Of a DNA stretch of 64,000 nt, positions 1 through 7,578 are shown one piece after another. The notes beneath the pieces were generated by a model, which searched no databases, was not told the origin of the DNA, and saw nothing but the letters and a program-made list of their open reading frames with translations. Made by a program: the position numbers and the translations under genes. Source of the DNA: Candidatus Hadarchaeales archaeon (lineage in GTDB: Archaea > Hadarchaeota > Hadarchaeia > Hadarchaeales > WYZ-LMO6); NCBI GenBank assembly GCA_038736355.1, contig JAVYML010000003.1:186001-250000 (forward strand). Reading direction: 5' to 3'. Within the stretch, counting starts at the first letter, position 1, and each line of letters opens with the position of its first letter.

Positions 1-819
1 TCCAAAGATGAGTGCCACCACTTGGCCATAGATGTGATAAAAGGGTAGAAAAGCTACCACCACCTCCTTTCCTTCCTCCAAGATGGGCCAGAAGGCCCTT
101 ATTTGGGCCATGTTGGCGACTATGTTGCGATGGGGTACCATCACGCCCTTCGGAATTCCCGTGGTACCTCCAGAATAGGGAAGTGTAGCTAAATCTTCGC
201 TGGGGTTGATTTTCACTTTGGGAGGGTTGGGAGGATATTTCTTGAGCAGTTCTTGGAAGTGATAGATCCCCTCCCTTTTGGGAATTTTGGGTGAGGGGAT
301 CATAGCTTTCCTAAAGAGTTTTCCGAGAAGACTCTTTCCTATGAATTTTTTGAGGGAAGGCAAATATTCGCCGATGTTGGTGGTGATAATACGATCCAAC
401 TTCAGGCCTGTTTTCTCCACGTTTTCGAAAAGAGTATCTAGGCAAACGATGGTTTTAGCCTCGCTATCCTTTAGTTGATATGCTACCTCCTTCGAAACAT
501 ATACGGGGCTTATGGGAGTTACCGTAGCCCCCGTCTTTAGGATGCCGAAGTAAGAAATAACGAATTGAGGACAATTGGGAAGATACAGGGCAACTCTCTC
601 TCCTTTTTTCACCCCTAGGTCGTGGAGGGCAGTGGCAAATCTGTCGACATTTTCTCTCAGTTCACGGTAGCTTATCTTCCTTCCATAGAAAATCAAGGCA
701 GTTTTGTCAGCGTATTTCTCTGAGGCTTCATCAAAAATCTCCGGTATGGATTTGTTCGGAACCTCGATTTCTGCGGGCACCCCTGGGGGATAGGATTTAA
801 GCCAAGGTCTTTCAGCCAT
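1..819 (-). CDS. Acyl-CoA synthetase / AMP-forming ligase, 3'-truncated by window edge
   Basis: The first 273 residues of an ANL-superfamily adenylating enzyme, translated from the ATG at 819; the frame is open to the window edge. The AMP-binding P-loop reads YSGGTTGIPKGV near residue 220, and the N-terminal part has the usual substrate-domain blocks, such as ALYLPNCPQF and ILKTGATVTPISP. The family activates a carboxylic acid with ATP and transfers it to CoA. The order of blocks resembles long-chain fatty acid-CoA ligases (FadD-like), but the C-terminal lid and the specificity pocket lie outside the window, so the substrate is unknown. It sits 41 bases downstream of the GHMP kinase on the same strand and could share its transcript. 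Confidence 0.85.
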   Translation of the reverse strand, partial: MAERPWLKSYPPGVPAEIEVPNKSIPEIFDEASEKYADKTALIFYGRKISYRELRENVDRFATALHDLGVKKGERVALYLPNCPQFVISYFGILKTGATVTPISPVYVSKEVAYQLKDSEAKTIVCLDTLFENVEKTGLKLDRIITTNIGEYLPSLKKFIGKSLLGKLFRKAMIPSPKIPKREGIYHFQELLKKYPPNPPKVKINPSEDLATLPYSGGTTGIPKGVMVPHRNIVANMAQIRAFWPILEEGKEVVVAFLPFYHIYGQVVALIFG

Positions 820-860
820 CCTTCTTTTTTTCCTTTCTCAGTTTAAAGTATTTTGGCGGA

Positions 861-1829
861 TTACTCGCTTTCCACCAAGAGACCCTCACTACCCAAGCTC
901 ATGGGAAGGGGCTCACCACCGGCCCTTCGGATGGCTTTAGAGACCTCTTTTTCCTTACCGGGACAAAGGGCCAGCATACATCCTCCCCCTCCCCCACCCG
1001 TGAGTTTGGCTCCATAGGCCCCTGCTTCCCTACTTGCTTTGATGAGCCTTTCAAGGGCTGGGGAGCTCACCCCTAGAGCCGCTAAGCAGGCCTGATTTAT
1101 ATTCATCAAAGTTCCAGTTCTTTTTAAGTCCCCCTCCCTAAGGGAACTAAGCCCAGTATCGGCCAGTGTTCCTATGAGCCGAAAAAGGGCCTCCACTTCT
1201 TTTGGATGTTTTTCTCTCAGATTCCTAACTTTTCTTACCATAGGTCCAGTGGCGCTGAAAATCCCTGTATTTCCCACCACAAAACCCGGAACGTGGAGAT
1301 CGGAGATTCTTTCCAAGTTCTTCCCCTCTATCCTGAGAAAGCCGCCATACGTGGCTACCGAAACTCCAGCTCTACTCGCCACAGTTTGGACCTCCAACTC
1401 AGTTCTGAAAGCCAGCTCCACTACTCTTTCTAGACTGACTTTTTCCCCCAAAAGGAGAAGGGTAGCCGCCACCGAAGCAACGCTGACAGCCGAAGAGCTG
1501 GAAAGTCCTGCTCCGATGGGCAGATCTGAAGAAATCTTTACTTCCAAACCGCACCCTTCGCCGATTTCCGAGAAAACCAATTCTATGGCCTTTACCACAT
1601 AGGAAAATCTTTTTCCAGCCCTGATTTTGGGCCTTTCTTCCCTTATCACTCTCCCTTCTTCCCTTCCTAGGCCATTGGATTGGATCTCCAATCTATTGTC
1701 CTTCCTAGGTTTCATTTCCACCCTCACCCTCCCACTTACGGAAGCGTTCAAAGAAGGATATCCGTACACCACGGCGTGTTCACCGAAGAGGAAGACTGCC
1801 CCTGGAGCACTGGTTTTAACGGTACTCAT
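861..1829 (-). CDS. GHMP kinase, mevalonate-kinase-like, catalytic Lys and Asp replaced
   Basis: A 322-residue GHMP kinase closest in overall pattern to archaeal mevalonate kinase, the enzyme that phosphorylates mevalonate for isoprenoid lipids. Motif 1 is SAPGAVFLFGEHAVVYG (residues 7-23), motif 2 is PIGAGLSSSSA, and the C-terminal motif 3 is KLTGGGGGGCMLAL. Two residues are unusual. The family has APGK in motif 1, but here residue 11 is Ala. The catalytic Asp of the segment before TYGG is replaced by Gly155 (ASRAGVSVATYGG). Both substitutions are clear in the DNA. The gene overlaps the upstream DUF998 gene by ATGA. It may be a divergent mevalonate kinase, a kinase of another substrate, or a non-catalytic paralogue. 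The fold assignment is firm, the activity is not. Confidence 0.8.
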   Translation of the reverse strand: MSTVKTSAPGAVFLFGEHAVVYGYPSLNASVSGRVRVEMKPRKDNRLEIQSNGLGREEGRVIREERPKIRAGKRFSYVVKAIELVFSEIGEGCGLEVKISSDLPIGAGLSSSSAVSVASVAATLLLLGEKVSLERVVELAFRTELEVQTVASRAGVSVATYGGFLRIEGKNLERISDLHVPGFVVGNTGIFSATGPMVRKVRNLREKHPKEVEALFRLIGTLADTGLSSLREGDLKRTGTLMNINQACLAALGVSSPALERLIKASREAGAYGAKLTGGGGGGCMLALCPGKEKEVSKAIRRAGGEPLPMSLGSEGLLVESE

Positions 1830-2416
1830 TGTTCAACTCCCTCGGAGTGGTAAGGTGGTTTGCCCAAATAGAAAAGGAGGGAAAGTGCCATAACGTAGGC
1901 GGAAGCTATGCAGGAAGAGAGGGTTTCAGGGATGGCTAATCCCCTCCATCGATAGACCCAAGGTATCCCCGGAAGAAAAGAGAAGAAAAGGGAAAGAAGG
2001 GAACCCCTTTTCATCCCCTTCTTCCAAAAGAAAAGAGAGAAAGAGAGAGGAACAAAGGGGAAAAGGAGGAAGAAAAGTACGGATACCCAGAAATGAAGGT
2101 CTCCATAGCTTTCGGGGAAAAGTCCTATGCAGAAAAGGGCTAAAGAATCCAGTCCCAAAAGAAGGGAAGCAAATTGACCAGAAGATTCTCTAATCACGAA
2201 AAGAGAAGAAAGTGAAAAGATGAAAAGAAGCAAACCAGTTACCATGAGACCAAGATTGAAGAGGGGAGCTGTTTTTCCAACCCCCAAATCGCTTAGGGCA
2301 TTTTCCATCCAGCCAAAAGAAGGGGAAAGATGAACGGAGAGGAAAATACAGGTAAAAGCGAGGGGTGGAGCTATCAGTCCACAAAGCCCCAATTTCCTGA
2401 GGTTTCGCGATGACAT
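1826..2416 (-). CDS. DUF998-family membrane protein
   Basis: A 196-residue integral membrane protein with about six hydrophobic segments. The extracytoplasmic motif ENALSDLGVG after the first helix is typical of the DUF998 family, whose function is not established. Its start ATG lies about 28 bases from a TATA-like box at 2441-2448, so the mRNA is probably leaderless. The last four bases overlap the GHMP kinase start, suggesting co-transcription with it. A link to lipid metabolism is only a guess from the neighbour. Confidence 0.7.
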   Translation of the reverse strand: MSSRNLRKLGLCGLIAPPLAFTCIFLSVHLSPSFGWMENALSDLGVGKTAPLFNLGLMVTGLLLFIFSLSSLFVIRESSGQFASLLLGLDSLALFCIGLFPESYGDLHFWVSVLFFLLFPFVPLSFSLFFWKKGMKRGSLLSLFFSFLPGIPWVYRWRGLAIPETLSSCIASAYVMALSLLFYLGKPPYHSEGVEQ

Positions 2417-2440
2417 TCTCGTTTTCTTTCCGTGAAAGGA

Positions 2441-2448
2441 ATTTATAG
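2441..2448. promoter_or_regulatory. Shared bidirectional TATA-like box
   Basis: ATTTATAG on the plus strand reads TATAAAT on the minus strand. The plus-strand ATG (2470) lies 26 bases from its centre and the minus-strand ATG (2416) 28 bases away. Both distances match the archaeal TATA-to-start spacing, so one box may serve both divergent genes with leaderless transcripts. Confidence 0.55.
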
Positions 2449-2469
2449 CCCTCGCTTCCTTTTCTTTTG

Positions 2470-2856
2470 ATGAAAATAGGTGAAGTGGCTAACCGGAAAC
2501 TGGTAAAGATGGACGGTGAAAAAAGTATCCTAGAGGCTTGTAAGGTAATGGGGAAAAAGAGAATAGGAAGCGTATTGGTTACCCTCCATGGACAACCATA
2601 CGGCATCTTTACGGAAAGGGACCTTCTTTCTAAAGTACTGGCGAAAGGAGTGGATTTGAAAAGGGCCAAGCTCAAAGACTATTGCTCAAGACCACTCGTG
2701 ATGGTGGATGAAAACTATACGGTCAAAGAATGTGCCAGGATCATGTCGGAAATGAAGGTGAGGAGATTGCTTGTTTCTTCCAAGGGTGAACTGGTGGGCA
2801 TCTTCACCTCTTCCGATTTGGCGAAAGTCATCTCGAAGGCACCGCTTGACTTTTGA
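2470..2856 (+). CDS. Two-CBS-domain protein
   Basis: A stand-alone pair of CBS domains, 128 residues. Each repeat ends in the characteristic pattern: GSVLVTLHGQPYGIFTERDLL in the first and RLLVSSKGELVGIFTSSDLA in the second. Such modules bind adenosyl ligands (AMP, ATP, SAM) and act as regulatory sensors, and no effector domain is fused here. The ATG at 2470 is preferred over the TTG at 2467 because it lies 26 bases from the TATA box at 2441-2448 and no Shine-Dalgarno is visible, so a leaderless mRNA is likely. It is followed at short distance by a zinc-finger protein and MptE, probably one operon. The partner protein cannot be named. Confidence 0.85.
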   Translation: MKIGEVANRKLVKMDGEKSILEACKVMGKKRIGSVLVTLHGQPYGIFTERDLLSKVLAKGVDLKRAKLKDYCSRPLVMVDENYTVKECARIMSEMKVRRLLVSSKGELVGIFTSSDLAKVISKAPLDF

Positions 2857-2865
2857 GGTGGAAAA

Positions 2866-3057
2866 ATGCCAAAGTGTTCTTGCTGTGGGAGAGAATTGAA
2901 GGAAAAGGACAAAGAAAAGACATGGAGAGAATGCCGTTACTGCGGTTTGCCAGTATGTTTCAATTGTACCCACTATCTAGGAACCACCGTGCGTGATCTC
3001 TTTGGGGATCACATAGAAGTGGTCTGCGTTTGCGGTACTTGTAAACTCAGGAAGTGA
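2866..3057 (+). CDS. Small multi-cysteine zinc-binding protein
   Basis: A 63-residue protein with four cysteine pairs or knuckles: CSCCGREL, CRYCGLPVCFNC and VCVCGTCKLRK. The spacing suggests a treble-clef or AN1/FYVE-like fold binding two zinc ions. The start lies nine bases after the CBS gene, with a GAGGTGG Shine-Dalgarno motif, so it is very likely co-translated with it. I do not recognise a named family. It may be a protein- or nucleic-acid-binding adaptor. Confidence 0.7.
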   Translation: MPKCSCCGRELKEKDKEKTWRECRYCGLPVCFNCTHYLGTTVRDLFGDHIEVVCVCGTCKLRK

Positions 3058-3061
3058 AGGG

Positions 3062-3787
3062 ATGCGCTGGGAAGCTTGGGAACCTTGGTATTTCAGGATA
3101 GTGGAAAGGCTGAAACTGGATCCTAAGGAGGATGAAAGGGCAACCCTTTTACTTTCCCATCTTTTTCCTCCACCCGATCTTCATGGACTCAGAAAGTTAA
3201 TAAGGGGGAGAAATTGTTTGGTCTTGGGAGCCGGACCTTCTCTGGAGGAAGATCTTCATAGGTTAGAAAGGTCCGGAAAACTGGGGATGACCCTTCTTGC
3301 TGCGGATGGTGCTACTTCGGCGGTAATGAAGTTCAGGGTACCGGAAATAGTGGTTACCGACTTGGATGGGAAGGTGGAAGACCAGGAAAAGGCCTGGAGA
3401 GAGGGGGCCTGGTTGGTTATTCATGTGCATGGTGATAACTATCATAGAGTAAGGGAATTCCTGAAAGGAAGAGAGCCCGTAAGGTTGTTGGGAACTACCC
3501 AGTTAAAACCTATGGGAAACCTCCTCAACTTCGGTGGTTTCACGGATGGGGATCGAGCAGCCTTCTTAGCTTGGGAGCTCGGAGCCGAAAAAATTTTTCT
3601 GGCTGGAATGGATCTTGGGGAAAAAGTGGGAAAATACTCCGGAAAAGGGGAGAGCGAGAGGAAGAAGGAAAAATTGAGGATCTGTGGAGAACTTTTGGGA
3701 TGGTTGGCGGGAGAACTTGGTGCCCCCCTCGTGAACCTCACTTCTAGAGGTGTGGAAATCCCCAATATTCCGAGAGAAAATCCTTAA
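3062..3787 (+). CDS. mptE: 6-hydroxymethyl-7,8-dihydropterin pyrophosphokinase, MptE-like (DUF115)
   Basis: A 241-residue protein of the DUF115/MptE family. In archaea this enzyme transfers pyrophosphate from ATP to 6-hydroxymethyl-7,8-dihydropterin on the way to tetrahydromethanopterin or folate-type C1 carriers. The family blocks are visible: LVLGAGPSLEEDL (nucleotide loop), LLAADGATSAVM, VVTDLDGKVEDQ (acidic, metal-binding), NFGGFTDGDRAAFLA and KIFLAGMDLGEKVG. Length matches the family. It starts four bases after the zinc protein stop, so the CBS, zinc protein and MptE genes look like one operon. No other pterin gene is in the window. Confidence 0.85.
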   Translation: MRWEAWEPWYFRIVERLKLDPKEDERATLLLSHLFPPPDLHGLRKLIRGRNCLVLGAGPSLEEDLHRLERSGKLGMTLLAADGATSAVMKFRVPEIVVTDLDGKVEDQEKAWREGAWLVIHVHGDNYHRVREFLKGREPVRLLGTTQLKPMGNLLNFGGFTDGDRAAFLAWELGAEKIFLAGMDLGEKVGKYSGKGESERKKEKLRICGELLGWLAGELGAPLVNLTSRGVEIPNIPRENP

Positions 3788-3793
3788 GTTTCT

Positions 3794-4351
3794 TCAGAGG
3801 GGGAGGACCCTCCTTCCATAGATGGAGTTCAAAATCACACCGGCAGAAGTATACAGTGCACTAAATCCGCAGAATACGCCTTCGGCCCCCGCTATCTTTA
3901 GAAGGAGGTCTTCACCCGTAGCAAAAGCGCCGGAAAGGAGGAAGAAAAGGATGGTGAGCGTAATGAAGACCGTTTGAAGGGCCCTTCCCCCTACCTTAAA
4001 GGACCCCACCGTCATATAGAGAGTAAAGATCCCCCAAATGGCCATCCAAGCTGCAATTTCGTTGGGATCCCCTGCTACTAGGCCCTCCCACTCGAAGAGT
4101 TTGAAAAGGGAGAGTCCTATCCAGAAAAGGCCATAGGAAGTAAAAGCCGTTCCACCGAAAAGATTGCCTCTTTTGAAGTCTATAATTCCTGCTATGACTT
4201 GAGCCATTCCCCCGAAGAAAAACCCATAAGCAAAGGTGAGGGTGGCAGTTATCAGGCCCAAGTTGTGGAGGTTGAGAAGGATAGTAGTGGCTCCAAAAGC
4301 TACAAGACCGAGGGCTGCCGGATCGGCTAGGAGAGATTCCTTTTCGCTCAT
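3794..4351 (-). CDS. GPR1/FUN34/YaaH-family (SatP-like) acetate/succinate transporter
   Basis: A 185-residue membrane protein with six hydrophobic segments. The N-terminal signature DPAALGLVAFG corresponds to the family's NPAPLGL-type motif, followed by AYGFFFGGMAQVIAGI and GNLFGGTAFTSYGLFW. The family carries acetate and succinate, or related monocarboxylates, in symport or as hexameric channels. It converges on mptE with six bases between stop codons. The substrate is inferred from the family only. Confidence 0.85.
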   Translation of the reverse strand: MSEKESLLADPAALGLVAFGATTILLNLHNLGLITATLTFAYGFFFGGMAQVIAGIIDFKRGNLFGGTAFTSYGLFWIGLSLFKLFEWEGLVAGDPNEIAAWMAIWGIFTLYMTVGSFKVGGRALQTVFITLTILFFLLSGAFATGEDLLLKIAGAEGVFCGFSALYTSAGVILNSIYGRRVLPL

Positions 4352-4449
4352 GGAGGTTCTTTTCTTTTAAATTACGGTTTCCTTTTAAGTTTTTCAGAGA
4401 CCCTTCTTGTGGTCCCAACCGAGAGACCGAGAACAGGTTAATTATAGGG

Positions 4450-4653
4450 CTAGGTTTGGGATTCTTTTTTCTTGAGGATTTCCAGGTAAAGATTGCGGAG
4501 CTCTTCCTCTTTTTTCTTTTGTTCTTCAGGACTAGCTTTGGGTAACTCTAAACTTTCACCGTATTCCGCCAGCATTTGCTTGTATTTAGCGAGCTTGGCT
4601 TCCCTAGCCAATTGCCTTGCTTTTAGGGCCTTTTGTCCGGTTTTTTTGGTCAT
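4450..4653 (-). CDS. Small charged helical protein, unknown
   Basis: A 67-residue protein rich in Lys, Glu and Ala with no membrane segment, predicted to be almost entirely helical. I recognise no family. The ATG at 4653 is preceded by a GGTGG motif; a GTG three codons upstream (4662) is an alternative start. It lies alone between the transporter promoter region and a winged-helix regulator on the same strand. A nucleic-acid or ribosome-binding role would suit the composition but is not supported by a motif. Confidence 0.5.
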   Translation of the reverse strand: MTKKTGQKALKARQLAREAKLAKYKQMLAEYGESLELPKASPEEQKKKEEELRNLYLEILKKKESQT

Positions 4654-4720
4654 TCCCCCCACCCCACCTTAAGTCCTTCTTTTCTTTTCCCTTAATGGCT
4701 TCAAAAAAAGTTTTCGGAGT

Positions 4721-5083
4721 CTAGGAAGTCTTCTCTTTTTCCTCTTCTTTGAGCCAGAATTCGGCTTCTTTCCGAAGCTCCTTCAGGTATTGGGAGAAAC
4801 CATCGTAGCTGAGATGGTAAAAGGTCTTACCCCCCATCCTCCTCGTAGAGATCATACCCTTTTCTCGGAGGGGCTTCAGCAGGATATAGAAGTGCTTGCG
4901 ATGGGCTCCAGAAAGAGGATCCAGACCCAGCTCTTTCATTAGCTCCTCCATCCCCTTCGGCCCTTCTCGCAGGGACCTCAGTACCCTTCTCCCTTCTGGT
5001 TTTAGGGAGGTACTCTTAGGATGGTTGCCATACGCTAAGTCCAGAAGTCTTTCTGCACCCCCTTCCATCTTTTCACCTTCCAT
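4721..5083 (-). CDS. Winged-helix transcriptional regulator (ArsR-like)
   Basis: A 120-residue DNA-binding protein. Residues 25-95 form a winged helix: GRRVLRSLREGPKGMEEL (helices 1-2), a recognition helix around HRKHFYILLKPLREKGMI, then the wing STRRMGGKTFYHLS. The C-terminal tail is a charged helix. The upstream intergenic region holds a 26-base palindrome and a promoter-proximal half-site with the same TAGTTAC core, suggesting autoregulation. The target genes and the signal are unknown. Confidence 0.75.
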   Translation of the reverse strand: MEGEKMEGGAERLLDLAYGNHPKSTSLKPEGRRVLRSLREGPKGMEELMKELGLDPLSGAHRKHFYILLKPLREKGMISTRRMGGKTFYHLSYDGFSQYLKELRKEAEFWLKEEEKEKTS

Positions 5084-5106
5084 GAGTTATTTTTCCTTTA
5101 TGATAA

Positions 5107-5127
5107 GTAACTAAGCTTTTTAATCCT
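5107..5127 (-). promoter_or_regulatory. Putative promoter with operator half-site of the ArsR-like regulator
   Basis: On the minus strand a TATA-like GGATTAAAAAGC (5116-5127) is immediately followed by TAGTTAC (5107-5113). The same heptamer forms both arms of the palindrome at 5196-5221. A repressor bound here would cover the start of transcription. Confidence 0.4.
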
Positions 5128-5195
5128 TTTTCATGAGTATTCTAGAGAGCTTTCAAGGGGGTTTTCGTTTGTCAACCTTTTTCTCGTCCCTTTTC

Positions 5196-5221
5196 CTAGT
5201 TACCCTTTGAAAGGTAACTAG
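5196..5221. promoter_or_regulatory. 26-bp palindrome, putative operator
   Basis: Nine-base arms CTAGTTACC and GGTAACTAG match perfectly around an eight-base centre, CTTTGAAA, which is itself nearly symmetric. The element lies 113 bases upstream of the ArsR-like gene, in the 220-base gap after the MarR-like gene. It could be a dimeric regulator site or an RNA hairpin. The repeated half-site near the promoter favours the operator reading. I see no gene in the rest of this gap (5084-5303). Confidence 0.5.
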
Positions 5222-5303
5222 CCCATTCTATCCGGATGTTTTGGTCTCATTTTTCCTTTTTCTTGAAAGAAGTCCTTTCGGTAGATTACTCTTCATAAGT
5301 ACT

Positions 5304-5789
5304 TCATCCCTCCCCAACCACTAATCCCTTCACTTCTCTCTCCACTTCCTCTACCTTCTCCAAGAACTTTCTAGCCCCTTTTCCCACTTCGTCTTCTCTC
5401 TGGGCCAAACTACCCATCCTTTCCCGGAGTTCCCCCAGCCTCTTGACCACTTTTTCTTTGTTTATCTCCTCTCTCAGTTTTCCTTTCACCTCTTGGGAAT
5501 AAGTCTCCTCCAACTCAATGTAGGCGTCTATTACTTCCGTTATCCCTTTCAGTTTTTCCAACAAAATCGCTAACTCTTCCCCTCTCTCTGTTAACCTTAC
5601 CAGTCTTTTCCTTCCCTTCTCTTCGGAAATGATCAACCCCATTCTTTCCAATTTCGATAGAATATTGAAAGCATGGGCAAAGGTAGTTTCCACTTTTTTG
5701 GCTATGGCAGAGGGATAAGTCTCCCCTGTTCTTAGGGCTAATAGGATCTCAGTGGGTTTTTCTTGCACCAAGAATTTCCACGTTTTCAT
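5304..5789 (-). CDS. MarR-like winged-helix regulator with C-terminal coiled coil
   Basis: A 161-residue regulator. Residues 10-75 form a winged helix with a recognition helix in TFAHAFNILSKLERMGLI and a wing in SEEKGRKRLVRLTERGEEL, typical of MarR-type proteins. Residues 80-155 are a long Glu/Lys-rich heptad region likely to be a dimerisation coiled coil. It stands alone between pyrG and the ArsR-like gene. Its own promoter contains an inverted repeat, TGTA-N6-TACA, so autorepression is plausible. Neither effector nor regulon is evident. Confidence 0.75.
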   Translation of the reverse strand: MKTWKFLVQEKPTEILLALRTGETYPSAIAKKVETTFAHAFNILSKLERMGLIISEEKGRKRLVRLTERGEELAILLEKLKGITEVIDAYIELEETYSQEVKGKLREEINKEKVVKRLGELRERMGSLAQREDEVGKGARKFLEKVEEVEREVKGLVVGEG

Positions 5790-5800
5790 CTATTTAATTT

Positions 5801-5823
5801 TGTATACTTGTACATATATATTT
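5801..5823 (-). promoter_or_regulatory. Promoter with TGTA-N6-TACA inverted repeat
   Basis: An AT-rich box (ATATATA, about 5814-5820) is centred 28 bases before the MarR-like ATG at 5789. The inverted repeat TGTATACTTGTACA (5801-5814) lies directly downstream of it, over the likely transcription start. That is a classical repressor position in archaea. Confidence 0.45.
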
Positions 5824-5874
5824 TTCGGTAAATTTCCTTCCAATTTTTTCTACGATATTTTATATTTTAAAGTG

Positions 5875-5884
5875 TTTATATAAT
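5875..5884 (+). promoter_or_regulatory. TATA-like box reading toward pyrG antisense
   Basis: TTTATATAAT on the plus strand, pointing away from the MarR-like gene. It is followed by GGAGA (5916-5920) and an ATG at 5923. It could also be chance in a very AT-rich gap (5790-5967). Confidence 0.3.
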
Positions 5885-5922
5885 TAATTGAACATACTAA
5901 AAAATATATAGTAAAGGAGAAG

Positions 5923-6099
5923 ATGAATTACATATGTGTGAGGTCATGGGGCTTGAGAACTAAGGGTTTAAGCGTGGAGAGCCCGGCAAAGAGCAGCCTT
6001 TATGAAGGCGTCGAAGACGGGAGAGGGACGGGTAGGCCGGGATTTAAACTCTGGGTGAAATTGTGTTCCTATAAAGAAGGGATGATCTGGAAGTTCTAA
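5923..6099 (+). CDS. Possible 58-residue ORF antisense to the pyrG 3' end
   Basis: An open frame of 58 codons begins at an ATG with a well-spaced GGAGA motif and a TATA-like box about 45 bases upstream. Three quarters of it lies antisense to the pyrG C-terminal coding region. That alone can keep a frame open, and no homology is recognisable. If it is expressed at all, an antisense RNA is as likely as a peptide. Listed as speculative. Confidence 0.15.
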   Translation: MNYICVRSWGLRTKGLSVESPAKSSLYEGVEDGRGTGRPGFKLWVKLCSYKEGMIWKF

Positions 6100-7578
6100 T
6101 ATTTCCATCCTTTTGCCATCCGGACTTTTTCCAGAAAAGACGAGATTCTTCTCCACCAGCAGAGGGAGATACTCGGGATTTACTTCGTATCTGTGTCGAT
6201 GTCTCTCTGAAATCCTTTCTTGACGATAAATCTGGAAAGCCTTGGTTCCCTTCTCTAGCACTACCTCCAAAGCACCCAGTCTCATGGTTCCTCCCAATTC
6301 CTTGAGACCCCTTTGTTCCGGAAGTAGATCTATAACGGGATGTGGGGTGAAGGGATCTATTTCAGTACTGTTGGCTCCTTCCAAACCTACCACATTTCTT
6401 GCAAATTCTACTACTGCAAGTTGAAAACCGAAGCAAAGCCCCAAAAAGGGGACAAGATTTTCTCTGGCCCATTTTATCGCAAGAATTTTGCCCTCGGCCC
6501 CTCTGGGACCAAAGCCTCCAGGAACAATCACCCCGTGACATTCTGAAAGTTCTCGAAGGGAAGATTCCGTTACTTTTTCTAATCTCTCAGCGTTTATCCA
6601 CTTTATCTCCAACTTGGCATCGTTTTTTGCGGCAGCATGTCTTAAGGCCTCATGGATGCTGAGATAGGTATCTGTGAATCTTATGTACTTCCCTACTATT
6701 GCTATCTTCACGGGTTTGCTTGCGTTATCCATCCTCGAGACTATTTCTATCCATTCCCCCAAATCTAGATCCCCAGGTCTGAGACCAAGCTTCTGCAATA
6801 CGATGGAACTGAGATTCTCATGTTCCAGAACCAACGGAAGCTCATAAATATTCTTTACATCTACTGCACTTATGACTTCATTTTCCCACACATTGCAGAA
6901 GAGGGAAATCTTCCTCCTAGCTTCCGTCGTTAAGGGGGTTGCGGAACGGCAGATGATAATATCGGGAGAGATTCCTAACTGTCTTAGTTCTTTTACACTG
7001 TGCTGGGTAGGTTTAGTTTTCTGTTCTCCCACTGGGCCCGAAGTGGGAACGAGTGTGACGTGAATGAAAAGAGTGTTGGTTGGCCCTTCTTCCAATCTCA
7101 TCTGCCTGGCGGCCTCGAGGAAAGGCATACTCTCCATATCTCCCACCGTTCCTCCTATTTCCACCAAACAAACATCGGCACCGCTCTTTAGGGCCGCCTG
7201 TCTTATCCTTCTCTTTATTTCGTCCACCACGTGTGGTATGATCTGCACCGTGCGGCCGAGATACTCACCCCTTCTCTCCTTTGAAATCACTTCGTAGTAA
7301 ATTTGCCCAGTGGTAATATTGTGATCCTTCGTGAGATTTATGTCTAGAAATCTCTCGTAATGTCCCATGTCTAGGTCTATTTCCCCTCCATCTTCTGTAA
7401 CGAAGATTTCTCCGTGTTCAAAGGGATTCATAGTGCCAGCATCCATGTTGAGATAGGGATCTATTTTGATAGCGGTGACCTTTAGCCCTCTAGCCTGAAG
7501 GAGCTTCCCCAGGCTGGCGGTGGTAAGCCCCTTCCCTAGACCGCTCATTACCCCTCCTGTTACCATGATGTACTTCAT
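5968..7578 (-). CDS. pyrG: CTP synthase
   Basis: A 536-residue glutamine-dependent CTP synthase that aminates UTP to CTP in the cytoplasm. The N-terminal synthetase domain opens with [15 protein letters not shown] and contains the dimer and nucleotide motifs [17 protein letters not shown] and [10 protein letters not shown]. The C-terminal class I amidotransferase has PGGFGPRG, the nucleophile Cys in [13 protein letters not shown] and His-Glu in FHPEF. Length is standard. It is the last gene of the pyr block and overlaps pyrD by ATGA, so its synthesis is probably coupled to UMP production. Confidence 0.97.
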   Translation of the reverse strand: MKYIMVTGGVMSGLGKGLTTASLGKLLQARGLKVTAIKIDPYLNMDAGTMNPFEHGEIFVTEDGGEIDLDMGHYERFLDINLTKDHNITTGQIYYEVISKERRGEYLGRTVQIIPHVVDEIKRRIRQAALKSGADVCLVEIGGTVGDMESMPFLEAARQMRLEEGPTNTLFIHVTLVPTSGPVGEQKTKPTQHSVKELRQLGISPDIIICRSATPLTTEARRKISLFCNVWENEVISAVDVKNIYELPLVLEHENLSSIVLQKLGLRPGDLDLGEWIEIVSRMDNASKPVKIAIVGKYIRFTDTYLSIHEALRHAAAKNDAKLEIKWINAERLEKVTESSLRELSECHGVIVPGGFGPRGAEGKILAIKWARENLVPFLGLCFGFQLAVVEFARNVVGLEGANSTEIDPFTPHPVIDLLPEQRGLKELGGTMRLGALEVVLEKGTKAFQIYRQERISERHRHRYEVNPEYLPLLVEKNLVFSGKSPDGKRMEILELPDHPFFIGTQFHPEFKSRPTRPSPVFDAFIKAALCRALHA

